The position numbers were made by a program, and so were the translations under genes. Source: Brenneria nigrifluens DSM 30175 = ATCC 13028 (GTDB lineage Bacteria; Pseudomonadota; Gammaproteobacteria; Enterobacterales; Enterobacteriaceae). Taken from it: a stretch of 64,000 bases of DNA. The stretch is from assembly GCF_005484965.1 (NCBI RefSeq), contig NZ_CP034036.1:1612001-1676000 (forward strand), in the 5' to 3' direction. The notes beneath the pieces were generated by a model. The model had not been told where the DNA came from and ran no database searches. It worked only from the letters and a program-made list of their open reading frames with translations. This document shows positions 10,175-18,091 of the stretch, piece by piece; the first letter of the stretch is position 1, and the number at the start of each line of letters is the position of its first letter.

Positions 10175-11152
10175 ATGAAATATAAATATTTTCGGCCGAT
10201 ATTGGCCGCAATGGTATTAATCAACATCGGTTTTAGCGCCGTCGCCGCCGATCTTACCGTGGCATACCAAACCATCCCCGATCCCTCTCAGGTGGCTCAG
10301 GCGGACGGCGCGTATGAAAAAGCCACCGGGCTGAAAATCGACTGGCGCAAATTCGACGCCGGCGCGGAAGTGATTGCCGCGGTGGCCTCCGGCGGGGTGC
10401 AGATCGCCTATCTGGGATCCAGTCCTTATGCCGCCGCGGTCAGTCAGAAGGTGCCGGTTGAAACGCTGCTGATCGCCTCCAAACTGGGTGCCAGCGAAGC
10501 GCTGGTGGCGCGCAATGGCGCCGGTATCGCCACGCCTGCGGATTTGGTGGGTAAAAAAGTGGCGACGCCCTTTGTTTCCACCAGCCATTACAGCCTGCTG
10601 GCGGCGCTCAAGCACTGGAATATCGACGCGAAAAAAGTGCAGATCCTCAATCTTAACCCGCCGGCGATTAGCGCCGCCTGGCAACGCGGCGATATCGACG
10701 CCGCCTATACCTGGGACCCGGCGCTCGGCGTGGCGAAAGCGAGCGGCAAGGTGCTGATCTCCTCAGGCGATCTGGCGAAGCTTGGCGCGCCGACGTTTGA
10801 TGTCTGGCTGGTGCGCAAAGACTTCGCCGAGAAGCATCCCGAAGCGGCGAAAGCGTTCGCCAAAGTCACCCAGGATGCCTACGCCCGCTACCGCCAGGAT
10901 CCGCAGGCCTGGCTGGCGGATAAAGGCAATATCGATAAACTGGTGAAAATCACCGGCGCCAATGCGGAAGATATCCCCGGCTTGTTGCAGGGAAATACCT
11001 ATCCGCTGGCGGAGGAGCAGCGGGAATCCCTGGGCGCGCCGACGGTGAAGGCTATCGGCGATACGGCGGCGTTTCTCAAGGAGCAGGGGCGCATCGATGC
11101 CGTTTTGCCTGACTACACGCCTTATGTTACCGCCAAATATGTCCCGGAATGA
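10175..11152 (+). CDS. tauA: taurine ABC transporter, periplasmic binding protein
   Basis: A 325-residue SsuA/TauA-family binding protein with a cleavable signal peptide (cleavage after about residue 25, at VAA-DLT). The mature part follows E. coli TauA closely: TVAYQT near the N-terminus, WRKFDAGAE, LASKLG-SEALV, and the HYSLLAALKHW and PPAISAAWQRGDID stretches. It should bind taurine or a related short sulfonate in the periplasm and deliver it to TauBC. The 215 bp upstream are strongly AT-rich and must hold the promoter; in E. coli this promoter is activated by Cbl and CysB under sulfur limitation, which I cannot confirm from sequence alone. A Shine-Dalgarno (AGGGGAT) lies 6 nt before the ATG. 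It is first gene of tauABC; no tauD follows. Confidence 0.92.
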   Translation: MKYKYFRPILAAMVLINIGFSAVAADLTVAYQTIPDPSQVAQADGAYEKATGLKIDWRKFDAGAEVIAAVASGGVQIAYLGSSPYAAAVSQKVPVETLLIASKLGASEALVARNGAGIATPADLVGKKVATPFVSTSHYSLLAALKHWNIDAKKVQILNLNPPAISAAWQRGDIDAAYTWDPALGVAKASGKVLISSGDLAKLGAPTFDVWLVRKDFAEKHPEAAKAFAKVTQDAYARYRQDPQAWLADKGNIDKLVKITGANAEDIPGLLQGNTYPLAEEQRESLGAPTVKAIGDTAAFLKEQGRIDAVLPDYTPYVTAKYVPE

Positions 11153-11214
11153 TGTTTTGACGGCGACCCCGCGCCTGCCGCCGCACGCGGGATGATTTGC
11201 CAGCGGATACACTG

Positions 11215-12015
11215 ATGACATTACTGAAACTTGAACAGGTTAGCGCGCAATACAGCGCTACCGAACGGCCGGTGCTGGCAGATATTTCGTTGACGCTGTC
11301 CGCCGGCCAGCTGATGGTGGCGCTGGGGCCGTCGGGCAGTGGAAAAACCACGCTGCTTAATTTGATCGCCGGGTTTATTCAGCCGGTCGCCGGGGCCATC
11401 TCGCTTGATGGCGCGGCCATCAGCGGGCCGGGGCCGGAGCGCGGGGTGGTTTTCCAGCATGACGTTCTGCTGCCCTGGCAGGACGTTCTGGGCAATGTGG
11501 CTTTCGGGCTGCAACTGGCCGGCGTGCCCAGGGCTGAACGTGAACAGAAAGCCCGCAGGCTGCTGGCGCAGGTCGGGCTGACCGGGTATGACCGCCGGGC
11601 GGTGTGGCAGCTTTCCGGCGGACAGCGGCAGCGGGTGGGGATTGCCCGGGCGCTGGCGGCCGACCCGCGCATTTTACTGCTGGACGAGCCTTTTGGTGCG
11701 CTGGATGCCTTTACGCGCGAGCAGATGCAGGAGTTGTTGCTCACCGTGTGGCAAAAAGCGGCCAAGCCGGTTTTTTTGATTACCCACGATATTGAAGAGG
11801 CGATCTTCCTCGCCACCGATCTGATCGTCATGTCGCCCCATCCCGGACGCATCGTCGAGCACCTGAAGCTGGAGTTTGGCACCCGTTACGCCGGCGGCGA
11901 GAGCGCCAGGGCGATAAAATCCGATCCGCTGTTTATTGAATCGCGGGAGTATGTGCTCTCCCGCGTGTTTGCCGACCGTGAACAGTTTGCAAACCACGAG
12001 GAGGGGAAATCATGA
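11215..12015 (+). CDS. tauB: taurine ABC transporter, ATP-binding subunit
   Basis: An ABC ATPase of 266 residues. It has Walker A (GPSGSGKTT), Q-loop (VVFQHDVLLPW), signature LSGGQRQR and Walker B (ILLLDEPFGALD), with a TauB-like C-terminus (ESARAIKSDPLF, EYVLSRVF). It powers sulfonate uptake with TauA and TauC. I start at the ATG at 11215, because E. coli TauB begins at the equivalent point. An in-frame TTG at 11197 would add six residues. The stop overlaps the tauC start as ATGA, indicating translational coupling. Confidence 0.92.
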   Translation: MTLLKLEQVSAQYSATERPVLADISLTLSAGQLMVALGPSGSGKTTLLNLIAGFIQPVAGAISLDGAAISGPGPERGVVFQHDVLLPWQDVLGNVAFGLQLAGVPRAEREQKARRLLAQVGLTGYDRRAVWQLSGGQRQRVGIARALAADPRILLLDEPFGALDAFTREQMQELLLTVWQKAAKPVFLITHDIEEAIFLATDLIVMSPHPGRIVEHLKLEFGTRYAGGESARAIKSDPLFIESREYVLSRVFADREQFANHEEGKS

Positions 12016-12851
12016 GCGCCCTTGATAACGCGGCGACGCGGCAAAACAACGCTGGAAAACCGCCCCTACCCGGCGCTAAAAAACCGCTGCCGCTGATGGT
12101 TATCAGCGCTTTCAGCGTGACGGCGCTGCTGCTGGCGTGGTGGCTGGTCACCCGCCTTAATCTGATTGAGCCGTTGTTTCTTCCTTCTCCCGGCGCGGTT
12201 TTGCGACGGCTGTGGCAACTGGCGACGGTGGGATATATGGACTCCACCCTGTGGCACCATTTATACGCCAGCCTGCAACGTATCGGACTGGCGTTGCTGG
12301 CGGCGCTGCTGACGGCCATCCCGCTGGGGGTCGCCATCGGCCGCAGCCGGATTGCCCGCGGGATATTTGATCCGCTTATCGAGTTTTACCGGCCCATCCC
12401 GCCGCTGGCCTATTTGCCGCTGATTGTGATCTGGTTCGGCATCGGCGAGTTTTCCAAAGTGCTGTTGATCTACCTGGCTATTCTGGCGCCGGTGGTTATC
12501 GCCACCGCCGGCGGCGTGCGCAGCGCGGATCCCGCCAGAGTCAGCGCCGCCCAGACGCTGGGCGCGACGCCGTGGCAGCTGATTCGCTATGTGATTTTTC
12601 CCGGCGCGCTGCCGGATATTCTGATCGGGATCCGCATCGGGCTGGGCGTCGGCTGGTCAACCCTGGTGGCGGCGGAGCTGGTGGCCGCCACGCAGGGACT
12701 GGGGTTTATGGTGCAGGCGGCCTCACAGTTTCTGGTCACCGATGTGGTGATCCTGGGGATTTTCGTTATTGCCATCGTTGCGGTGGTGATGGAGATCGGG
12801 CTGCGTTATCTGCAACGCAAACTGGCTCCCTGGCACGGTCAGACAGCCTGA
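12012..12851 (+). CDS. tauC: taurine ABC transporter, permease subunit
   Basis: A 279-residue inner-membrane permease of the BPD_transp_1 family. It has about six hydrophobic segments and the EAA-type cytoplasmic loop around residues 180-200 (SAAQTLGATPWQLIRYVIFPGALP). It forms the channel for taurine-type sulfonates with TauB. In E. coli the next gene is tauD, the 2-oxoglutarate- and O2-dependent taurine dioxygenase. Here there is only a 72-bp convergent gap and then the leftward acyl-CoA ligase operon, so tauD is missing from this locus. Confidence 0.92.
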   Translation: MSALDNAATRQNNAGKPPLPGAKKPLPLMVISAFSVTALLLAWWLVTRLNLIEPLFLPSPGAVLRRLWQLATVGYMDSTLWHHLYASLQRIGLALLAALLTAIPLGVAIGRSRIARGIFDPLIEFYRPIPPLAYLPLIVIWFGIGEFSKVLLIYLAILAPVVIATAGGVRSADPARVSAAQTLGATPWQLIRYVIFPGALPDILIGIRIGLGVGWSTLVAAELVAATQGLGFMVQAASQFLVTDVVILGIFVIAIVAVVMEIGLRYLQRKLAPWHGQTA

Positions 12852-12927
12852 CGCCGTAGTCGGCGAGGGCGATTTTCAGCGCGTTATCCACAATAAGGTT
12901 GCTTATATTTTCCGGCCGTTTGCTCAT
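12838..12927 (-). pseudogene. 5' remnant of a lost gene at the end of the sauS-sauT operon
   Basis: The ligase stop codon (12924-12926, minus strand) overlaps an ATG as ATGA. This matches the spacing between the other genes of this operon. The reading frame from 12927 gives MSKRPENISNLIVDNALKIA and then LADYG, a plausible start for a helical, perhaps TetR-like, protein. After about 25-30 codons it enters the antisense of tauC and loses any protein-like character. I infer a fourth operon gene truncated by a deletion at the tauC junction. The family cannot be decided from so little sequence. Confidence 0.35.
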
Positions 12928-14480
12928 CGTTGGCTACCTGACTTGTTATGAGGCAGAAGCGTACCCGGCGCGGTCAATGCCAGCTGTTCCCCCAGCTTGA
13001 GACGCTGAATTTTCCCGGACGCGCCGCGCGGCAGATTGTCGACCACATGGAAAGCGTGCGGGGTTTTGTATTTCCCCAGTTTCCGGCGGCACCATTCGCG
13101 CAGCGCCGCTTCATCCAGCGGATAACCGGCCTTCAGGACGATGGCGGCGGCGATTTCCTGTCCGTAGTGGGCGTCGGGAATGGCGAACGCGGCGGCTTCC
13201 ATCACCGCCGGGTGCCTGGCCAGCACATCGTCGATTTCCCGCGGCGCGATATTTTCGCCGCCTTTGATAATCAGCTCCTTCAGCCTGCCGGTAATAAAAT
13301 AGAAGCCGTTATCATCGCGGTAGCCTAAATCACCGGTACGCAGCCAGCCGTCCCGGATGGCCGCGGCGGTCTGCGCGGCATCCTGGTAGTAGCCGTTCAT
13401 CACGCTGGCGCCGCGCAGCATGATTTCTCCCACGCGGTTATCCGCCAATCGCTCTCCCTGCGCATCGACCACCGCCGCCTGAACGCCGCAGGGCAGCCCG
13501 ACGCTGCCGTATACCCGCTCGTCGTGGGGGTTGCAGAAAACCAGCGCAGCGGACTCCGTCATCCCCATGCCCTCAATCACCGGGATGCCGAAACGCCGTT
13601 CAAACTGCTGATGGTGGGTTTGCGGCAGCGGCGCGGACGCCGAGCGGGCGAATTTCACCTGCGGATAGCGATGCGCGCCGCCGGGGGCGTTCAATAAAAA
13701 GGCGATCATGGTGGGCACCAGGTTCAGCCAGGTGCAGCGATGTTTGCTGACGGTTTGCCACCAGGCGGAGACGGAAAAGCGCCCCATGGCGACCAGGCTG
13801 CCCCCTGAAAACAACGGAACCAGGGTGCCGATAACCCAGCCGTTAATATGATAAACCGGCAGGGCGCTCAGCAGCCGATCCTCGGGGCCAAGCCGATGCC
13901 AGCGGCTGATTTCCCGCGCGGCGGCGAACAGATTGGCATGGCTGAGCAGCACCCCTTTGGGCCTGCCGGTGGTGCCGGAGGTGTACATCAATAACGCCGG
14001 ATGCGCCGGCGCCGCCCGGTAAAGCGCCGCCGGGGGCGCAGATAACGCCTGCGGCGCGGCGGGCCACCGCTCCTCGGTGACGATGGCGGGGCCGGGTGAG
14101 GGAAGCCGCCGCGCGATGTCCCGCAAACGGGGCGCGAACTGCCGGGCGGTAAAAATAATGCGCGCGTCGCTGTGGGGGATAATCCACTCCAGCGTCTCAT
14201 CGGTCGCCAGCAGATTAAGCGGCACCACCACATATCCCGCCAGCATCAGAGAGAGCGCCAGCCTGACGGTATCAAAACCGCCGCTCAGCAGAAAGGCGAT
14301 TTTATCCCCCGGCCGGCAGCCTTGCGCCTGCAACCACTGCGCCGTGGTGACTGCGCTGTGTAATAGCTGGGCGAAACTCAGGGTATCGGTCGATTCCGCG
14401 GCCAGAATAAAGCGTGCGTCCGGGCGCTCGGCGGCCTGGCGCAGTAAGCTATCCTGTAACGTCGCCAATGGCGCGCTCAT
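12924..14480 (-). CDS. AMP-forming acyl-CoA ligase, candidate sulfoacetate-CoA ligase (SauT-like)
   Basis: A 518-residue adenylate-forming enzyme (ANL superfamily). It has the P-loop LMYTSGTTGRPKG, a GMGMTE motif, TGDLGYRDDNG, the hinge GRLKELIIKGGENIAPREID, and the C-terminal catalytic Lys in PRGASGKIQR. Such enzymes convert a carboxylate, ATP and CoA to an acyl-CoA, AMP and PPi. It is the third gene of the leftward operon SBP-aldehyde dehydrogenase-ligase, with an ATGA overlap to the upstream gene. In Cupriavidus necator, SauT (AMP-forming ligase) and SauS (acylating dehydrogenase) convert sulfoacetate to sulfoacetaldehyde. The same pairing beside a sulfonate-type transporter makes a SauT role the best guess. 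The alternative is a ligase for another short acid. Substrate is inferred from context only. Confidence 0.6.
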   Translation of the reverse strand: MSAPLATLQDSLLRQAAERPDARFILAAESTDTLSFAQLLHSAVTTAQWLQAQGCRPGDKIAFLLSGGFDTVRLALSLMLAGYVVVPLNLLATDETLEWIIPHSDARIIFTARQFAPRLRDIARRLPSPGPAIVTEERWPAAPQALSAPPAALYRAAPAHPALLMYTSGTTGRPKGVLLSHANLFAAAREISRWHRLGPEDRLLSALPVYHINGWVIGTLVPLFSGGSLVAMGRFSVSAWWQTVSKHRCTWLNLVPTMIAFLLNAPGGAHRYPQVKFARSASAPLPQTHHQQFERRFGIPVIEGMGMTESAALVFCNPHDERVYGSVGLPCGVQAAVVDAQGERLADNRVGEIMLRGASVMNGYYQDAAQTAAAIRDGWLRTGDLGYRDDNGFYFITGRLKELIIKGGENIAPREIDDVLARHPAVMEAAAFAIPDAHYGQEIAAAIVLKAGYPLDEAALREWCRRKLGKYKTPHAFHVVDNLPRGASGKIQRLKLGEQLALTAPGTLLPHNKSGSQR

Positions 14481-15910
14481 CGGTAGCGCCTCTGCAAATA
14501 ATCGCCCAGCACGTCCTCCAGCGTCGGAACCTGTTCCGCTATCGGCGAGACGATGCTGACCCGATTAAAAAAATGACGATAGTTGAGATTATCCGAGAAA
14601 TGATTTTTGCCCCAGGTGCCGCAGCCCAGCGTCAGGGTAAAGGGCAGGCCGTTATTGAAGTTGCCGCCGGTGGCGAAACAGTGCCCCTGATTGACGATCA
14701 CCCGGCTGGCCGGCAGCGAAAGCCCGGCCTGCAACGCCTCGCGCTCGTCACGGGTATGCAGGCCCACGGAGTGGCCGGCGCCCTGCCAGCGGTAGATCTC
14801 TTTTACCGTCTCACAGGCATGGTGAAAATCGTCAACCTGGTACAGGGTTAATACCGGGGCAAGCTTTTCGCCGGAAAAGGGGAACTGCGGGCCGATTCCC
14901 TGCTCCTCCACCAGCAGAAAACGCGCTTGACGGCATTCCGCACGCGCCAGTCCGGCGATTTCCGCCAGCCGTCCTGCCGGGCGGGCAATGCTATCGCGGG
15001 CCAGTTTCCCCGCCGACCACAGCGCCTGCCGGAGCTGCTGCTTTTCCGCCGCGCTTAACAGCACGCCGCCTTGCCTGATCAGCGCCGCCACGGTTTGCCG
15101 ATAAACCGCCGCCGGAACGATCAGGCTATTTTCCGACGAACAGCTGGTGGCGTTGTCGAAGGTTTTGGAGGCCGCGATATGGGCGGCGGCGCTCTCGATA
15201 TCGGCGCTTTCGCTAATGATGCTGGCGACGTTGCCGGAGCCGACGCCAAAGGCCGGCGTGCCGCTTTGCGCCGCCGCGGCGATATTTTTCCGTGAACCGG
15301 TGGCGACCACCAGATCGGCCTGTTGCAGCAACTCCTCCGTTTGGCGGCGATTGACCGGCATCGGCAGCATCTGCACCAGATCGCGCGGCGCCTGAACAAA
15401 ATCCAGCTCGTGGTGGATATACTCCAGCATGCGGGCGCACACCTTAGCCGCCGCGGGGGAGGGGGCGATAATAATGGCGTTGCGGCATTTGACGGCGTTG
15501 ATGATGTTGTTGATAACCGTGGCGACCGGGTTGGTGGAGGGGGTAATCGCCGCCACGACCCCCACCGGCCGGGCGATCTCGATAATCCCTTTTTCCGCTA
15601 TCTCATTGATGACCCCGACGCTGCGCTTTCCCTGAAGATCGCGCAGCAGGCCGATGGTTTTACGGGAATTCTTCGCCACTTTATCGTTGATATCGCCCAG
15701 GCCGGTATCCGCAACGGCCTGGGTCGCCAGCGCCTGGTTATGTTCGGGATGGATAATGGCCCACGCCAGCGCGTCCACCACCCGATCGATTTGCCGTTGC
15801 TGGTAATGATCGATCTGTTGCTGGGCGTCGCGCGCGCGTTTTACCAGCTGGTTTACCGCCGCGTCGCTCTCCGTGGGGGTTGTCTGACATCGAGAGCGGT
15901 CGGCGGTCAT
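14477..15910 (-). CDS. CoA-acylating aldehyde dehydrogenase, candidate sulfoacetaldehyde dehydrogenase (SauS-like)
   Basis: A 477-residue aldehyde dehydrogenase of the acylating (AdhE N-domain/SauS/PduP-like) branch. The catalytic Cys is C257, in FDNATSCSSENSLIV. Also visible are the cofactor-region TPSTNP (123-128) and the VATGSRKNI loop (202-210). It would interconvert an aldehyde and its CoA thioester with NAD(P). The start and stop overlap both neighbours as ATGA, so it is tightly co-translated with the binding protein and the ligase. Two readings fit. One is sulfoacetyl-CoA reduction to sulfoacetaldehyde, feeding isethionate to the GRE across the control region. The other is oxidation of the GRE product acetaldehyde to acetyl-CoA. 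The ligase partner favours the first. Confidence 0.65.
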   Translation of the reverse strand: MTADRSRCQTTPTESDAAVNQLVKRARDAQQQIDHYQQRQIDRVVDALAWAIIHPEHNQALATQAVADTGLGDINDKVAKNSRKTIGLLRDLQGKRSVGVINEIAEKGIIEIARPVGVVAAITPSTNPVATVINNIINAVKCRNAIIIAPSPAAAKVCARMLEYIHHELDFVQAPRDLVQMLPMPVNRRQTEELLQQADLVVATGSRKNIAAAAQSGTPAFGVGSGNVASIISESADIESAAAHIAASKTFDNATSCSSENSLIVPAAVYRQTVAALIRQGGVLLSAAEKQQLRQALWSAGKLARDSIARPAGRLAEIAGLARAECRQARFLLVEEQGIGPQFPFSGEKLAPVLTLYQVDDFHHACETVKEIYRWQGAGHSVGLHTRDEREALQAGLSLPASRVIVNQGHCFATGGNFNNGLPFTLTLGCGTWGKNHFSDNLNYRHFFNRVSIVSPIAEQVPTLEDVLGDYLQRRYR

Positions 15911-16884
15911 TTACTGAGACCCGAGGTAGGATGCCAGATGGCGACGTCCTGCGCATCGATGCGTTTGGGCAGCAGTCCCTCCTTGAAAAAGGCGTCGGCG
16001 ATATGCTGCTGTTCGCTCAGGCCGTCGTGCGTCACCGGTTTTACCTGATACGTGCGGTTGGCGTTGGCCAGTTTGACCGTATCAACGTCCAGATTTCCCC
16101 ATAGCGGCCCCAAGAGCGCGGCGGCCTGGTCGGGATTGGCTTTCACCCACTGGCCGGTTTTTTCCAGTTGCTGATAAATGATATTAAGAATTTCCGGATG
16201 CCGGCCGGCGTAATCCGTGGAGGCAAGATAATAGCGCTGATAGCTGGCCAGTCCTTTGCCATCGGCCAGAACCCGCGCCCGTTGCTGAACGATGGCGCTG
16301 GAGACAAAGGGTTCCCAGGTTACCCAGGCGTCGATATTGCCGCTTTCCAGCGCCGCCCGGCCGTCCGCCGGCGTCAGGTAGGCCGGCGTAATGTCTTTAA
16401 AAGAGAGATTGGCCTTGGCCAGGGCGGCAATCAACAGGTAATGGCTGCCCGCCGCTTTGGTGACGGCGATGCGTTTGCCCTTTAACTCCGCCAGGTTTTT
16501 TAGCGGGGAATGCTCCGGCACCAGAATCGCCTGAGCCGCGGGAGAAGGGGTTTCCAGCGCAAAATAGGTCAGCCTGGCGCCGGCCGCCTGGGAAAATACC
16601 GGCACGGTGTCCGCCACATCGGCGGAAATATCCACATTGCCCAGATTAAGCGCTTCCAGCAACGGCAGCCCGCTGGAGAACTCATGCCAGGTAACTTTCA
16701 CCCCCTGCTGATTTAAGGTTTTTTCCAGCTCGCCTTGCAGTTTGAGGATGGTCAACAGGGTGGACGATTTTTGGTAGCCGAGACGCAGGGTTGATTCCGC
16801 CTGAGCCGGCGGGAGCGTAAAGAGCAATAATAGCAACAGAATCAGTGCGGTCAGGCGGAGATTAACCCAATATAATCGCGACAT
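15907..16884 (-). CDS. SsuA-like aliphatic sulfonate binding protein
   Basis: A periplasmic binding protein of about 325 residues. A strongly hydrophobic signal peptide with a long Leu run ends at PPAQA. The mature chain resembles E. coli SsuA: RLGYQKSSTL, WHEFSSGLPLLEALNLGNVDI, LTPADGRAALESGNIDAWVTW, and an IWHPTSG C-terminus. It should capture a sulfonate for the permease and ATPase, which are encoded divergently across the control region. I prefer the ATG at 16884 (GGGG stretch upstream). An in-frame ATG at 16899 and TTG at 16902 are alternatives. It is first gene of the leftward operon and overlaps the dehydrogenase start. Confidence 0.85.
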   Translation of the reverse strand: MSRLYWVNLRLTALILLLLLLFTLPPAQAESTLRLGYQKSSTLLTILKLQGELEKTLNQQGVKVTWHEFSSGLPLLEALNLGNVDISADVADTVPVFSQAAGARLTYFALETPSPAAQAILVPEHSPLKNLAELKGKRIAVTKAAGSHYLLIAALAKANLSFKDITPAYLTPADGRAALESGNIDAWVTWEPFVSSAIVQQRARVLADGKGLASYQRYYLASTDYAGRHPEILNIIYQQLEKTGQWVKANPDQAAALLGPLWGNLDVDTVKLANANRTYQVKPVTHDGLSEQQHIADAFFKEGLLPKRIDAQDVAIWHPTSGLSK

Positions 16885-16956
16885 AAAAAGATACCCCATC
16901 AAGTGAGCGGAAATAAGAAAAACAAGGGGTATGCTTTAGAAAATTCTCTATACTGT

Positions 16957-16969
16957 CAAAGATGATATT
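16957..16969 (+). repeat. direct repeat CAAAGATGATATT, copy 1
   Basis: Thirteen bases repeated exactly 72 bp downstream at 17029-17041, on either side of the 14-bp palindrome. A related inverted version (AATATCATTTTG) lies just before the second copy. This is a candidate operator array for the divergent operons. Confidence 0.5.
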
Positions 16970-16989
16970 TATCTTTTTATTGCTGATTT

Positions 16990-17003
16990 TTCACCTAGGT
17001 GAA
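16990..17003. promoter_or_regulatory. 14-bp perfect palindrome TTCACCTAGGTGAA
   Basis: A perfect dyad in the divergent control region, lying between the two 13-bp direct repeats. Its length and symmetry suit a dimeric regulator, but no regulator of known specificity is matched. No regulator gene lies directly within either operon. Confidence 0.45.
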
Positions 17004-17028
17004 TATCTTAATATCATTTTGTGCATAG

Positions 17029-17041
17029 CAAAGATGATATT
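17029..17041 (+). repeat. direct repeat CAAAGATGATATT, copy 2
   Basis: This is an exact copy of the bases at 16957-16969, on the far side of the palindrome. Confidence 0.5.
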
Positions 17042-17299
17042 GTCGATAGAGTAAAATAAATGAAAAACAATAGATTGAGTTTCGGAATTATTGCTGCGCG
17101 ATGGTTGCGTATTGATTTATCGACGATATTACTCTTTCTTAATTTTCAAGCCGATACGTAAATGGCAAACCTCTGCGCACCGCGATTAGATGTTAGACAA
17201 ATAATTTCTATCCTTATTAGTAACGGGTATTTCAGACTACCGTTTGATAAATATTAGGATGCATTACGGTTTCCTATTTTATGGTGCATTAAATCGACG

Positions 17300-18091
17300 A
17301 TGAACGTATGGATTAAATCGACGGCGACACGCCTGACCCCCTGGCTGATTCCGCTACTGTTGATCGCCGTCTGGCAAGGGGCGGTGACGGCCGGCTGGTT
17401 GTCCACCCGCATTTTGCCGGCGCCGGGCGCGGTGCTTAAAGCTGGCTGGACGCTGGCCTACAGCGGCGAGCTATGGCAACACCTGGCGATCAGCAGCTGG
17501 CGGGCGGCGGTGGGGTTCGGCATCGGCGGCGGCATCGGGTTATTGCTGGGATTGATTACCGGACTGTCGCGCTTCGGCGCCTTACTGATCGACAGTACGG
17601 TGCAGATGGTGCGTAATGTCCCCCATCTGGCGCTGATCCCGCTGGTTATTCTCTGGTTCGGCATTGATGAATCCGCCAAGATTTTCCTGGTGGCGCTGGG
17701 CACCTTCTTCCCTATCTATCTGAACACCTATCACGGAGTGCGGCATGTGGATGCCGGACTGGTGGAGATGGCGCGTAATTACGGGCTCTCCGGTTTCTCG
17801 CTGTTTCGTCAGGTGATCCTTCCCGGCGCGCTGCCGTCCATTCTGGTCGGCGTGCGCTTTGCGCTGGGATTGATGTGGCTGACGCTGATTGTGGCGGAAA
17901 CCATTTCCGCCAGCTCCGGGATCGGCTATCTGGCGATGAATGCCCGCGAGTTTCTGCAAACCGACGTGGTGGTGATGGCGATTATTCTGTACGCCGTGCT
18001 CGGCAAACTGGCTGACGTCGCCGCCCGCCTGCTGGAACGCAGCTGGCTGCGCTGGCATCCCTCGTATCAATCTGTCGGAGGTGCGGCATGA
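17300..18091 (+). CDS. SsuC-like sulfonate ABC transporter permease
   Basis: A 263-residue BPD_transp_1 permease with about six membrane segments. Its SsuC/TauC-type coupling loop (ARNYGLSGFSLFRQVILPGALP) is around residues 157-180. It pairs with the ATPase that follows (ATGA overlap) and, by inference, with the divergently encoded SsuA-like binding protein. Splitting one transporter across two divergent operons implies shared control from the 400-bp region. It is first gene of the operon that continues into the GRE and its activase, so uptake and cleavage should be co-expressed. Confidence 0.88.
   Translation: MNVWIKSTATRLTPWLIPLLLIAVWQGAVTAGWLSTRILPAPGAVLKAGWTLAYSGELWQHLAISSWRAAVGFGIGGGIGLLLGLITGLSRFGALLIDSTVQMVRNVPHLALIPLVILWFGIDESAKIFLVALGTFFPIYLNTYHGVRHVDAGLVEMARNYGLSGFSLFRQVILPGALPSILVGVRFALGLMWLTLIVAETISASSGIGYLAMNAREFLQTDVVVMAIILYAVLGKLADVAARLLERSWLRWHPSYQSVGGAA

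Larger units (their letters stand above)
16903..17299. promoter_or_regulatory. divergent control region between the two sulfonate operons
   Basis: About 400 bp of AT-rich sequence between the leftward binding-protein operon and the rightward permease-ATPase-GRE operon. It holds a perfect 14-bp palindrome and two direct repeats, listed separately, which are candidate regulator sites. A loose FNR-like half pattern (TTGAT-N4-ATTAG at 17244-17257) is too weak to call. No gene is visible inside. Confidence 0.6.

Noticed and set aside
15323..16048. 241-codon plus-strand frame over the aldehyde dehydrogenase and binding-protein genes
   Set aside because: It crosses two well-supported minus-strand genes and their coupled junction, so it is a composition artefact.
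17244..17257. FNR-like site in the sulfonate control region
   Set aside because: The first half-site fits, but the second (ATTAG) matches only 3 of 5 positions, too weak for a call despite the anaerobic context.
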